Positions 11,529 to 22,432 of a stretch of 64,000 bases of DNA are shown piece after piece. The DNA comes from Taxillus chinensis (taxonomy: Eukaryota > Streptophyta > Magnoliopsida > Santalales > Loranthaceae): positions 48,531,609-48,595,608 of the forward strand of contig CM042084.1 in the NCBI GenBank assembly GCA_023512835.1, read 5' to 3'. Both the position numbers and the translations under genes were made by a program. Numbering within the stretch: position 1 is the stretch's first letter; every line of letters starts with the position of its first letter. Under the pieces are notes generated by a model. The model was not told the DNA's origin and ran no database searches. It saw only the letters and a list, made by a program, of their open reading frames with translations.

Positions 11529-12038
11529 AAGCTCCAAATGCCCTAAGATTTTGCCACAAGACTTAGAATAACCAGGGAAGGCTCCCATGCAAAAACACCA
11601 CTGCCCGTGACAAGCCATTGTCACGTGCATTGTCACATGCACCCCCTAAAGGTTCCCTCTTGGGCTCATCTCTTACCTCAAACTTGCCCATCATCATACA
11701 AAGTGTTCAAGCCAATGTGTGTGGGAATAAAACTCCATAAAACCTAACAATTGCCACCCCAAAAGGCAAAACTGTGACTAACTCCACATCCCAAAACACG
11801 GGTCGTTACACACACCCTCGTGACGCAACATCAACCCAACACAATTGCCTTACCATAAGACCTTCCCAAACACCACCATGCCCACCATCCGAGATTGATC
11901 GCCTTCTACATCTCGAACCGACCCACAACAGTCAACAACTGGTCTCCTCCCTTCACACAAACAACCACCAACGTAAAACCAAGGCATCCCCTTTACCGCA
12001 GGCCATCCAGCCCCTCGCTTGGCTCAAGGGCTTGCCGC

Positions 12039-13271
12039 TGATGAGTGGATTTTATATAGACATTTATGGTATATTTTTCCTCTATTTTAGACATATTTTA
12101 TATCTTTTTATGACTTTTATTGAGTGCATTTATTTGTTTAGGTATTTTATTTTATTTTTGGTAGAGTGTGTTTTTGTTTTTGTTTTTCTTAGTTTTTATT
12201 TTAGGCTTTCTTTAGCTGGGCTATAGAGAAGAAGGAAGCTAGCCTACTCACCTTGGGCTTTCTTAAAGGGTTGTGTGGAACTGGGCTAGGGGAGCAAGTT
12301 AGTAATTCCAAAAGGGCGGCTTTGTCATTTAGAGAGCCAGAAGATACAAAGGTTGGAGTAGGGTTTTCTCTTAGAGGGATGACCAGGTGAAGAGAGGAGG
12401 ATCCAAAGGGAGGAAACACAGCGCAGGCTGGAGATTGTAGGAGTTTAATTCCAGGAGCACCTTTGAAGATTTCTCTGTCTCTATTTTTAATGTCTTCAAG
12501 GATGTTTTTACATTTTGAATTGATTGCTTTGAATATGATTCTGGGGTAATCACTTTTCTTAGGGGAGCAATGTAACCCCCATTGTGTTGTATGATGATTT
12601 TGACATGGTTGTGTGATGGAAGAATTCTTTGATGTTTAAATTAATTTCAGAATACAATGCTATTTGATTCATGCATGATCGGATTACCTTAGCCCTAGTC
12701 TGGGGTGGAAAATGAAATGATTTGATTCAATTGGCTAAAGCACGGACCAAGTGCTTAGGCAATTGAAGGATTGATACCTTTAATTATCCCAATTCTCATG
12801 GACCAAGTGGTTTATGGTATGTTTAATTTTCTTAGGATGGACCAATGTAAGGAAATGGGTGTTAATCAACATTATTAAGAATTAAGAGATGGAATGTGAA
12901 AACCATTTGTATGTAAGGAAATGGGTGTTAATCAACATTATTAAAAATTAAGAGATGGAATGTGAAAACCATTTGTCAAAGTCAGAGTACAATGCATGGG
13001 AGGTGAAATTGCTACCCTAGGAATCTCCACTATTGAATTTTCTTACCAGTTTTGATTTAAATTGAAAAATAGAAAATATAAAACAAATTAGTTGTAATTG
13101 TTTGAGAGTTGCTAGACTTAAATTATTTTTCTAGGCATAACTAGGCACTTGCCTGCTTGGTGCTTATCTATTTGACACCGATTTACATAAATTCCCTGAG
13201 GTTCAACACATCGGAGTCTCAATTACTCCATTATTCTATGAGATTAAATAGTCAAAAAATAACAGACATCA
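12039..13271. mobile_element. Solo LTR of a third family, TGATGAGTGG...AGACATCA, TSD GCCGC
   Basis: TG at 12039 and CA at 13271 are flanked by GCCGC at 12034-12038 and 13272-13276, a perfect 5-bp TSD. Length is 1233 bp with no internal region. AT-rich, with a text-like end (about 13185-13250) resembling the terminal part of some plant gypsy LTRs. The family cannot be named and orientation was not decided. It is inserted into the gypsy LTR 8877-16774. No coding capacity. Confidence 0.88.
12845..12976. repeat. 66-bp tandem duplication
   Basis: Units 12845-12910 and 12911-12976 begin ATGTAAGGAAATGGGTG and end CCATTTGT. They differ at one base by eye (AAGAATT versus AAAAATT). The duplication lies within the solo LTR and is recent relative to it. 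Confidence 0.93.
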
Positions 13272-14096
13272 GCCGCCGCCACATGCATGATTCCAAGCAA
13301 TAGACGAAGGGGGAACCCAGTGCAGTATAGCAGTCATCCCGTGTCCAATCGACTGTTTGGGAGAAAAAAGGGCATCCTCGTTTGCAATCCAAAAGAAAGG
13401 AGCTACCTTGGTGAAGAAGAAATCCGTTTGATTATGGTTGGTTTGTTTCATTTTGTTTTGCTCGTTTTCTCGTTATACCCTTTGGATTTCAAGTTTGTTA
13501 GCTTCTATATTTGCTTGTGTGTTGATTGCTTGGTGTGCCATCTCTTACCTCTTGGTTTCAAATTGTTCATGGTCACCATTGATGTGGCACCTCTATGGTT
13601 GATTTTATTTGCATCTGATGGAACGTTATCTTGTTTTTATGGTCAAGGATTACTTGTTTTCAAATATAAAAAAGGCATTCGCAAGGAAAACAAAAAAAAC
13701 ATGGAAGAGGATAAAAAAAATTCATGAGGATAGGTTTACATTTTCACTGGCTCACAATTTCCCTAAATTCTTTATGGTTTTTCACTGCATCATGGTTTTT
13801 CCTTGGGGATGTCTCCTACTTCATCTTTTTCACCTCACTTTCCTTTGGTGATTTTTCCATGTTGAGAGATGACTGGTTTGATAATATCTCAAAACATGTT
13901 TCCCACTAATGTTTTCTGCTTGTAGTCCACTGGTTCCCTGCCTGTTTGATGAATGTGTGTTATCCATGCATGTTTTGTTTTTTTATGTCATTGCCTCTAT
14001 GATGTCTTCTCTGTCATGCTTGATATATCTGTGTGTTTACACTCTGGATTTCATGGGATGTGTTTCTAAAAAAAAGGGAACAGGGTGAATAAAGAT

Positions 14097-15699
14097 TGTT
14101 GTTCCCGTGAGGTTAAGTTGTCATTATTGTCAACATTATGCAGAAGCGGAATTCGTAGGGTCGAAGGTCTGGGTCGAAGATCCGTACTTGGTTGGATAAC
14201 TTCGTAAAGTTATCTCTTACAGTGAGCTCATAGAGGGAGTCTACCTATGTACGTCCTTAATTCAAAGATCTATAGACTCGTAGCCAGTAGAGTCGAAGAC
14301 TCGAAGGTCATAGACCAGACGACTTGAAGGTCAAAGGTCGTAGATCAAGCAACTCGAAGGTCACAGGTCATAGACCATCAAACCATGGGGCTCGAAGCAC
14401 CCTTGAAGGACCATAGGGTCGAAGCCTCGAAGGGCCACAAGGTCGTAGTTTCCCTGGACCCAAAGAGCAGACAGTGAAGAGCCGCATCTCCCAGACTCGA
14501 AGCAAAGACTCGTAGAGTCACAGCATGTAGGGTCATAGAGTCGAAGCCCACAGAGTCATTGATTGAAGCTCGCAGGGTTGTAGATTGAGGGACCCGTTGT
14601 GAAGACCCGTGATCAGTTAATCAATCAAGGCAGAATGCAACTGTCACTGACTCGAAGACTCGTAGAGCTCAAAGGCTCATAGAATGAGATGCCAGTTAAG
14701 CATTGGTTCTGACCTAGCTTTGAAGCCAGAGAGCAAAAGAATTGGAAGATCAATGCCCTTGGTTCGAAGACTCAGACTCAAAGAGTCGAAGATGAAGACT
14801 CGTCGACTCGTAGAAATGCTACGAGGCAATATCTTCGAGGCTATGGCTAGTCAAAAGGAATGGAGCGCTGCGAAGGAGCAAAACGCGCTGAAGTTCATCG
14901 TTTAAGTAAGTTATTACCCAGGCAGCGGTTTTAAGTACGCTAAGTATTGGAAAACACGTGGACATCATCCAAGGGTGGTTTAACATGTTTCAATGATAAA
15001 GATCGAAGTGAGAAACACGTGGACTTCAGACTTTGGACGACCTATAAAAGCAAGGAATGTGCTTGACTTGAAAAAGAAAGCGCCCATAATATTTTGAGCA
15101 GACAAGAAACGTATCTGAAGAGAAAAAGAGGCGATGCAGAGTAGTTCATATGATATATAGAGAGATAATAGTGAGTTAATCTGTCTTTCTTCCTTATACA
15201 TTCAAAGAACATATCGTGAGTTCGGAAAAAGGAGTGATTGAAGGTTGAGCATAGCAAACGGCTGAATGCGCAGGAGCAGATTGCGTCAGACAGTTCTTCA
15301 CAGTGAGTGAGCTCTGGAGTAATACTATTTTTGTATTTACATTTAAAAGAAAAGAGAGTTAATACTATTGTAACAAGGGCTAGACCTTACTATATTGAAA
15401 GGAGATAGTGGATTGGACTCGGTGTAGGTACACCCTCACCACCGTGGAGTAGATCGCATTGATCGAACCATGTAAACCGTGTGTCTTTGTCTTTTACTTT
15501 TCATACATACCTGCTGTTGAGTTGATTCTTCATGAGACACTAAAATACCACCCAAACAAGAACCATATTTGTTGGAATATCTCTAAAGTATCCTACTCTT
15601 TAAAACTAGAGGAATAATTTTAAAGTATACAGATTCACCCCCCTCTCTGTATACAAACATGCATACCAAGACGATCACGCTTGGAACCTAGGAATATCA
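14097..15699 (+). mobile_element. Solo LTR of the COP3 copia family, TSD AAGAT
   Basis: It begins TGTTGTTCCCGTGAGG and ends GGAATATCA. AAGAT lies at 14092-14096 and 15700-15704. The 1603-bp sequence is the same LTR as those of COP3 (38392-42412 and 48141-49537) but in plus orientation. U3 carries many CTCGAAGG/CTCGTAGAG-type short repeats (14150-14830). CACGTG boxes occur at 14955-14960 and 15016-15021, and a TATA box at 15043-15049. The LTR end region (15585-15699) has the stretch read in COP3 as a Sirevirus-like terminus. Confidence 0.95.
15043..15049 (+). promoter_or_regulatory. TATA box of the COP3-family solo LTR
   Basis: TATAAAA within CCTATAAAAGC, 22 bases after a CACGTG box. The 5' LTR of COP3 has the same box on the minus strand (48814-48820). 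Confidence 0.65.
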
Positions 15700-16774
15700 A
15701 AGATAGATGTGAGTTCCACCTATGCACTTTATTTCTTTATGTTTAGTCTATCTTAACCAACTTGTTTGTATGGTTTTTTCCCTTTTTTTCGTGTATTTGA
15801 TATCTAACCATTGGTCTTCTAGCAATGTTGTAATTTATTATTATTATATTTTTTTTTTGTAATTTTTCTTTTGTTATTATATGTTTATTTGTAATCAGGC
15901 GTAAGGTCTTTTCATTGTAACATGTAATCAAGAATCAAAATAGTAAAAAAGAGAAAAAAAGAAGAGAAAAAAAGTAAACGAAGAAAAAAAGAGAGAAGAA
16001 AAAAGAGAGGTCCTTTTTTGTGAATGTCACTTATCACACACCCGACACTTTATTTATATTTCATGCATAAAAAGTATTTTCTAAAAAAATAAATAAAAAC
16101 AAATATTTTCTATAAAGTCACAAAAAAGCATTCCTTTTGTCAAAATAAAATAAATGAGTTTTTCTTTAATTTTTAAAACAAAAACTCAAATTTCTTGTAT
16201 TGGAAAAATCAAAAAAAGGTTTCTTGTTATCCTCTCTCATTTTTTTCCTTTTCTTTCTCTTGCATTCTTTAGAAATTCTTTTAGGACCCTTTCAGCAAAT
16301 ATTTTTAGGTTTTCTTCAAAAATAAAAATAAAAATAATTTAGGATTTAATCATTCTTTTAGATGCGTACTTTAATTTGTTTCTTTAATGTTTAACAGTTC
16401 TTTTAGATCTTTTTGGACAATTGGACTTAATTTAACTTAAACAAATAACTTAGATAAAAAAGTAGAAATTCTAAGTTCTTAGAAAAACAGAATGAATTGT
16501 AGATAATCGAAATTAATGCAATAATTAAAACAAATTAAAAACCTCCTAAACTCCTAAGATAGGTACCAAAAGGGCATTGCGGGGCGTTAAGCTTTCCCTG
16601 CGCGTAACAAACTCCCGAACCCAACTCTAGCAACGTAGATCATTTTAGGTGACCAACTGCACCCCAAAAATAGTTGGTAGCAATTATGTATTTTTTCATC
16701 ACCATTCGGGTGAAGGGTGGGGGAACCGCATCCTCAAAAGCGGGTTTCCTCCCGGACGAAATCTGGTGATGACA

Positions 16775-17332
16775 CCACCCATTATGGATAGTGGCAGACA
16801 CTTAGGAAACCTACGTCCCATTGCTTCTTGACTTCTTCTTTAATCTTCAATAGCATCTCTGGTCTCATTCTTCGCAATTTCTGTTGTACTGGCTTGCACT
16901 CTGGCTTCATTGGTATATTATGTTGCACTATGTCTGTGTCTAATCCCGGCATATCTTGATATGATCATGCAAAAACATCTATGTAACTTCTTAGCAGCTC
17001 AATTAATTGCTTTTTGATGTTAGCAGCTATCAAGGACCCCACCCTTAATTTCTATTGGTTCATTACCGTCCCCAAATTTACTATTTCTACTGGGTCTTCA
17101 CTTGGAATGGATAAGCAATCGTCCCTTTCCAATAGGCGTATGATCTCTCCCAGTTGCTCAGGTATCTCCTCTACCTCATTCTCATCAGCTTCAAACTATG
17201 ACTGCTCCCAGTTTGGACTTTGTCAAACCTTAGGCATCTCGTTTGGATTTCGCATATTACATTTTCATTGACATCGTGATACCTGCTTATAAGAGAATGA
17301 CAAGTTGGTAACCAAATATGATATGCGTCTAT
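16775..17332 (-). pseudogene. GYP1 pol island: linker and N-terminal start of reverse transcriptase
   Basis: Read from 17332 downward. An acidic, poorly conserved linker is followed by QDMPGLDTDIVQHNIP, CKPVQQKLRRMRPEMLLKI and KEEVKKQWDVGFL. These are the opening blocks of a gypsy RT. The reading stops at 16775, where the solo LTR 8877-16774 is inserted. The next RT residues resume at 8876. Several stops are present in the linker. Confidence 0.85.
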
Positions 17333-20154
17333 TGTCATCACTGGTTTTCGTCCGGGCCTGTTTGGGGTGAGCCCAAACTAAACCAATGGTGAGAAAATTT
17401 TATAGTCGCCACCAACTGTTTTTTGGGGTACAGTTGGATACCCTACTCTGGGTAGTTTAAAGGTGTGGTCTGCGTTATCAGAGAAGGGTTCGGGAGTTGG
17501 TTACGTGTAGGGAAGGAAGCACCCGCAACGCCCTTTCGGTATCTATTTTCGGAGGAGGAGGTATTCTATTTTATTTGCCTTATCATGACGGGGTTAAGTT
17601 TCCTAAAAAGTCTATAATTTTTATTCAGCTAAGTTATTTATTAACGTCGTGGTTAAAATGGATTTACCCTAAATTTCTAAAGGGAATCCTAAAAGTTTTG
17701 GGTTTTTGTTTGAAGTGGAGAATGAGATCCTAGGGGTTGGTTTTGGTTTTTGGCTTTATTTTGGAAATTGAAGTCCAAAAATATGTTTTGTTTTGTTATT
17801 TTCCCTTTTTTTGGTTTTTGGGTTAGAAAACACATTTTTTTGGTTTTTGTGTTTTGTAAAAAAAAACGTTTTGTTTTTGTTTTGATTTGTTTTTGGTTTT
17901 TTTTTTTTTTTTTTTTTGTTTTTGTTTTTTTTCATTAAGGGAAAACGTAATGGTTTTTTTGTTTTTGTTTTTTGTTTTGGAAGACATTTTGGAAAATATT
18001 TTATTGCACAAACGTTTTGGTTTTTTTTTTTGTTTTTTTTTTGTTTTAGATTGCCCTATCAAAATACATGCATATCAAAATAGAACGTGAATTGTGTGAT
18101 TGTGACATACAAAAATAACATAAAGCACAACACCACCCTCTCTCTTTTTTTCTCTTTTTTTTTTCATATCTCTCCTTTTGTCTCCTTTTTTTCTTTTTCA
18201 CTATTCTTCACATATTACAATTACAACATATACAACATATACCTACAACTTCAAAACAAACAAATAAATAAAAATAAATAATACAAGAAACATACGCCAT
18301 ATACCCAACAGCAAAACAAAATACAGGGAAACATATTACATCAAATATGAATATACATAAGTAAAAGAAGTAATAAATATATAACCGACTTTGGGGCTTC
18401 CACCCAGACTTCTGTTTGGCTCCTTGTCTGCACCGACAGTCGCCTACTCAAATTACCAAATCACTGAGCTCCAATTGCGCAAATGGCAAAAATCAGTTGG
18501 GATTTTGATTTGGAGATTGCAGTGATGTGTGGAGATGAGAGAAGATGAGAAAAGAAAATTTCTGGGTTCTTGGTAAAACGTGGGAAAGGAGGATGATGTG
18601 TATTTTTAGGATTAAGATTTTTTGGCTGGAATTGAGGGGAATGGGCGTAAGGAATAGGGGAATGACAGAGAATTGGATTTTGTGTTTTTTTTTGGGTTTT
18701 ATGAGGGAAACATAAGGAAAAGGCAGGACTGGAGTTGTTTTTTTGTGTTTTTCGTTTTCTGGGAAAAAGAGGGCTGGAACGAGATAAGAGGGAAAGTGGA
18801 TGCAGAAAGAATGAGCGATTTTTGGTTGCAGAATAGCAGGAAGTTGTTGTTGTTTTTTTTTTTTTTGAATGCAGGAATTGGGCGAAAATGGCAGCAAATC
18901 TGGGCGTTCTCCTCTCTTTTTTTCTTGGCATTCTCTCTCTTTTTCTTTTTCTGGGCGTGAATCCTTTTCTTTTGCGTGGACAGAAGACTGCATTTAAAAG
19001 AATTGGCTAGATTGCATTAATTGCAGCAATTAATGCTGTATTATTGATGCAGTATTTTTATTTTCAGATTCTGCCTGTTGTCGGAGGGAACAACGACTTC
19101 TGCAGCTCGTGATTGTCCTTTTTTTATTTTTCATTTAGCACATGTGACCGACAGGCATTGAAAAACGATTCTGTTAGATGGCCAGCTCATTAAAACGTAT
19201 CCTGTGAGTAGCCAGCGAGAATGCCAGCGAGAGAGCCAGCGAAAGAAGCCAAACAGCGAAGGTCAACGGGTCAAAGGGTCGAAGTGTCGGCAGGTCGAAG
19301 GTCAGTGCGCCGAAGAGCAAAGGGCGAAGGGTCGAACTGTCGGCAGGTCGGAGTGTCGGCAGGCTTACGAAGCTCGAAGGTTGGTGGGTCGAAGGTTGAA
19401 GGGGCGAGTCGAAGGTCGGAGTGTCGGCAGCGGGGCTTCGAGGCTTCGAGGCTTCGAGGCTTCGAGGCTTCGAGGCTTCGAGTCTTCGAGGCTTCGAGTC
19501 TTCGAAGCTTCAGGTCTTCGAGGCTTTAAGGCTTCGAAGGTTGGTGGTTCGAAGGTCGAAGGGGCGAGTCGAAGGTCGGAGTGTCGGCAACGGGGCTTCG
19601 AGGCTTCAAGGCTTCGAGTCTTCGATGCTTCGGGTCTTCGAGGCTTCGAGGCTTCGACCTGCCAACACTTCGAGTTTTTTTTTTATACTTTTAATTACCC
19701 TTTTACCCCCACTTTAAATACCAAAATGGACGACCTTTCAGGGATTGTTTAGGAAGACCCGTATTCACCTAAATAGACATTTCGGACTATTCCTCACGTG
19801 CACATTTTCGGGCCATTTGACTAGGGGCATTGACCGTCTTTTGGCAAGTTTGACTTTTCCGGATGAAAATTGTTTTAGCCATAACTTCTTCATTTTTCAT
19901 CGGAATTGAGCTCAGTCATGTGCATTATTCTTCAAATTTCCTCCTCTATCCCCTAGTATTGGTCTTGGGGTACTACAGGGACTTGTAGCAGTAGTTATCC
20001 ATTTTGGGCTTCCTAGTTCGTGTTAATGCATCCATCTTGTGCAAATCGCAGGGAGTCTCTAAAGACCTGTGCAACAAGGTATATGGCATGGGCAAAAAGG
20101 TACATACATCAAATGGGGTTAGTATCTCCAACCCGGATAAAATGGGGTCCAACA
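17333..20154 (-). mobile_element. Solo gypsy LTR (GYP1 family, minus orientation), TSD TCTAT
   Basis: On the minus strand it begins TGTTGGACCCCATTTT at 20154 and ends at 17333 (TGTCATCACTGG on the plus strand). TCTAT is present at 17328-17332 and 20155-20159. Length is 2822 bp. It interrupts GYP1 between the protease-linker and RT islands. Homopolymer-rich stretches (17750-18450 and 18650-18960) produce long but meaningless open frames. No gene is visible. Confidence 0.95.
19430..19660. repeat. Tandem 8-bp AGGCTTCG array with degenerate flanks
   Basis: The core 19434-19490 repeats AGGCTTCG. Related CTTCGAG/TCGAAGG units continue to about 19660, and GTCGAAGG-type units precede it from about 19260. 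The array occupies the U3 slot where other members of this LTR family carry CTTACTCCG-type arrays. An 8-bp period read as codons gives the open frame of 8-residue repeats seen on the plus strand. I do not regard it as coding. Confidence 0.85.
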
Positions 20155-21032
20155 TCTATCATGAATGGAATGCACCATGAAAGATTCGAAAAAAGTACAT
20201 TTTATGGGAAAGCTTTTAATAAAAACAAATATCAGCTTCAAAAGACATTGAAATAGAATACATTAAATCCAAGTGACCCCCTAAGCATTACATTATGGGG
20301 AGGTCTAGGCTGGTCCAATTGTTCAATGACTGAATGGGATCCTTTCGCACCACCAGAACCATCTCGCTCGGTGCATGCTCGTTTGTGTCCAATGCGGCTA
20401 CAAACTCAGTCTCTGGCTCAGGTTAACTCTTGTGGATAAACCCTCTACTTCAGAATGTAACATTTAAAGGGGGAAAACTCCTCTTTTTTTCTTGTATTGA
20501 CCTTTTCTGCAACCTTGCCCTTCTGATTTCCCTCTTTTTGCCAGCTTCCCTTAGTGTGCCAGCTTTTGTAGGTACGTGGCCTAGCCCAAACTTCATAGTA
20601 TTTTCTCGGATGGTTAGTTGTTTTTGAATCCCTTGAGCTTACGGACCTAATCCTTGCCCTGGTTTATACCCTTGCTTGATCATGGTGGCAGCAACCATTC
20701 TTGCGGCCTTCGAGAGATGATAGTACGGGCGAGCGACATTTACCATCTCAAAAGCCCTATAAGAACATTCCGGAACATCTTCATTGTTTTTAATATAAGG
20801 GACTAATGCTGGCTTGGTAACAACGAAACTTTTTTCCCCAAAGATGCAAATAAGTTGGTCTCCCGTCACAAATTTCATCTTTTGGTGGAGGCTCAGCAAC
20901 ACCCTGCTCCCCGCCATGTGGATCCAGGGTCTTCCCAACAAACATCTATAATATGGCATAATGTCCATCACCTGAAATTCCACCATAAAGGTAGTTATTC
21001 CAATTAGGAGTGGAATGTCTAGAGTTCCCAAC
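20155..21032 (-). pseudogene. GYP1 pol island: protease C-terminal part and G-patch-like linker
   Basis: Read from 21032 downward. LGTLDIPLLIG, TFMVEFQVMDI and LLGRPWIHMAGS are the second half of a gypsy aspartic protease. A segment ending GYKPGQGLG, resembling the G-patch-like linker of plant Tat/Ogre polyproteins, follows near 20650. It continues with FGLGHVPTKA before decaying toward 20155. The first half of the protease is in the island at 36384-37055. The two were separated by the LTR at 21033-36383. Confidence 0.85.
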
Positions 21033-21379
21033 TGTCATCACCGGTTTTCATCCGGGCCTGTTTGGGGTGGGCTCAAACTAAGCCAATGGTGAGAAATTTA
21101 GAGTCACCACCAACTATTTTTAGGGTACAATTGAATACCCTCTACTTTGAGTATTTCAAGGTGTAATCTGCTGTTGGATCAAGCCCAGAATTTGGATAAT
21201 GCTGATAAAGCCTTATGTAATTTGATCTGAGATCTTTTGTGTTTCTTTGATCGTTGCAGAAGATATGTTATTAATCCGGAGATACACTCATGAGAGCAAA
21301 GCTAAGGACAGGATACATAATCCTGATCCCGGACAAGAGTGAGTGTTGTCAAACACTTGGTAAATAACCAAGTCACCAA

Positions 21380-21770
21380 TACATACGGAATAAGGAACAT
21401 TTGTGCGGACTAAGGACTTAAAAGCTACGGATTACGGAATCTGTTCCTAATGCCTCAAACGGACTAAGTCAAACTAGATGCGGAGTAAGGAATCCGGGCC
21501 ACTCACTCATACGAAGTAAGCATGGCTAGTACGGAGTAAGCCATCCGGTCCTTTAAACTCATACGGAGTAAGGAACTTACATACGGAGTAAGGAACTTAC
21601 ATGCGGAATAAGGAAGTGCTGATACGGAATAAGCACTCCGACCTTCTCATTCACACGGAGTAAGGAAGCGCTGACACGGACTAAGGATTCCAGTACCAAA
21701 TAGATACGGAGTAAGCAACCACTGACACGGAGTAAGGTTCCGAGCTTCATTAGCAACGGAGTAAGGAAAA
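21380..21770 (+). repeat. CGGAGTAAG-type tandem array in the COP2 5' LTR
   Basis: About 15 copies of a core near CGGA(G/A)TAAG(G)AA at irregular spacing, including the 16-mer CGGAGTAAGGAATCCG at 21481-21496. The 3' LTR has the matching array at about 32848-33245. Confidence 0.85.
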
Positions 21771-21874
21771 TTACACCGGACCAAGAAGATGCTACTTCAA
21801 ACTACCGCATTTTAAGGTATCAGCTCGTGGTGTCCCGATGTAAGACCAACTCGTTGAGAACTTGAAGAAACTTA

Positions 21875-21880
21875 CACGTG
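21875..21880 (+). promoter_or_regulatory. CACGTG G-box (ABRE-like ACACGTGG) in the COP2 LTR
   Basis: ACACGTGGATCATCC upstream of the TATA box. The COP3-family solo LTR has the similar ACACGTGGACATCATCC at 14953. ACACGTGG matches the core recognised by ABA-responsive bZIP factors; responsiveness is not shown by sequence. Confidence 0.5.
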
Positions 21881-22068
21881 GATCATCCGGATATGTGGAC
21901 ACAACCTTAATTATATTTGGGAACCCACAAAGGCACTTATACTCTTCAAACCCAAGATCTTGAGCTCCACAAACCGCAGCAGTCAAGGCAGAGAGATTAC
22001 CGAGGAATAGTTAGTGCTGAACGCATTCCGGAACTACAAGTTCCAAGGTTGTCTCTTAGGAATGTTTG

Positions 22069-22076
22069 TATAAATA
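22069..22076 (+). promoter_or_regulatory. TATA box of the COP2 LTR
   Basis: TATAAATA within TTTGTATAAATATTC. It is conserved in the 3' LTR (about 33535) and equivalent to TATAAATA at 6823 in COP1. Confidence 0.6.
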
Positions 22077-22373
22077 TTCATACTTGTACATTTGTGTGGG
22101 TGTGCGAACGAGCCTGAATTAACCCTGTGTATGCACAAGAGCTCAAAGATATAATCTAGGCTAGTGTGTGAATCCTTTTGTAAACGAGTGTAAGAGAGTC
22201 TTGCTTTATTTTGTTGTAATTATCTCTCGATAATAAAACAAAATACTTCCACTATCTGGTTATCTTCCGCAGTGATTCTATCACTTAACTAGATAAGTGT
22301 GGTGTCTTAAGAGATTAGAAAGAGTTTCGATAAGAGCCTATTCACCCCCCTCTAGGCTCCAAGGGACCATAAG

Positions 22374-22385
22374 TGGGATCAGAGC
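22374..22385 (+). promoter_or_regulatory. COP2 primer binding site, initiator tRNA-Met type
   Basis: TGGGATCAGAGC starts four bases after the 5' LTR end. It differs at one base from TGGTATCAGAGC, the usual plant copia site complementary to initiator tRNA-Met. Confidence 0.85.
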
Positions 22386-22432
22386 AAGTCTATTTGTTCA
22401 AAAGTAGAGATCCACCTCTTTTACTCTAAGCA

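Larger units (their letters stand above)
10135..11810 (-). mobile_element. Solo LTR, TGTCACGCCCC...GGTCGTTACA type, TSD CACAC
   Basis: Bounded by TG at 10135 and CA at 11810. CACAC lies immediately outside at 10130-10134 and again at 11811-11815, a perfect 5-bp TSD. There is no internal region, so it is a solo LTR of 1676 bp. It is the same family as the partial LTR at 1-971. TATATAAGG on the minus strand (about 11303-11311) suggests minus orientation. It contains a C13 run, an AT-rich microsatellite (11039-11068), CT repeats and a CACGTG inverted repeat at 11501-11528. Confidence 0.93.
8877..16774 (+). mobile_element. Solo gypsy LTR (GYP1 family, plus orientation) split by three further solo LTRs
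   Basis: It begins TGTTGGACCCCATTTT and ends GGTGATGACA. These are the same termini as the GYP1 5' LTR, but in the opposite orientation. Both flanks are GYP1 RT: ...RYP-stop-W on the right (16775 onward) and SNVVPGPKK on the left (8876). It therefore interrupts a once continuous RT. No matching TSD is evident (GACAC versus CCACC). Removing the nested insertions leaves about 3.37 kb. A TATA-like TATTTAAA lies at about 9912-9919. The remaining non-LTR-looking stretches (8900-10134, 11811-12038, 13272-14096, 15700-16774) are pieces of this LTR. They contain no recognisable gene. Confidence 0.8.
21172..22369 (+). mobile_element. COP2 5' LTR (1198 bp)
   Basis: From TGTTGGATCAAGCCC to CTCCAAGGGACCA. 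Same length as the 3' LTR at 32640-33837, with about 25-30 differences by eye (near 98% identity). U3 holds an array of CGGAGTAAG-type units (about 21380-21770), then CTTACACGTGGATCATCC, then the TATA box. An AATAAAA-type signal lies near 22232. Confidence 0.96.

Noticed and set aside
13287..13909. Overlapping open frames of up to 146 codons that might be a host gene
   Set aside because: The stretch is part of the gypsy solo LTR 8877-16774, between two nested solo LTRs with perfect TSDs. The frames are hydrophobic and low-complexity.
17750..18993. Phe-rich and Lys-rich open frames on both strands
   Set aside because: Homopolymer T/A tracts in the gypsy LTR; both strands are open and compositionally extreme. 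Equivalent T-rich parts recur at 34100-34600 and 56560-56900.
19204..19752. 182-codon open frame with GFEASRLR-type repeats
   Set aside because: Produced by an 8-bp tandem array that stays open in more than one frame. It lies inside a solo LTR, with no start context or homology.
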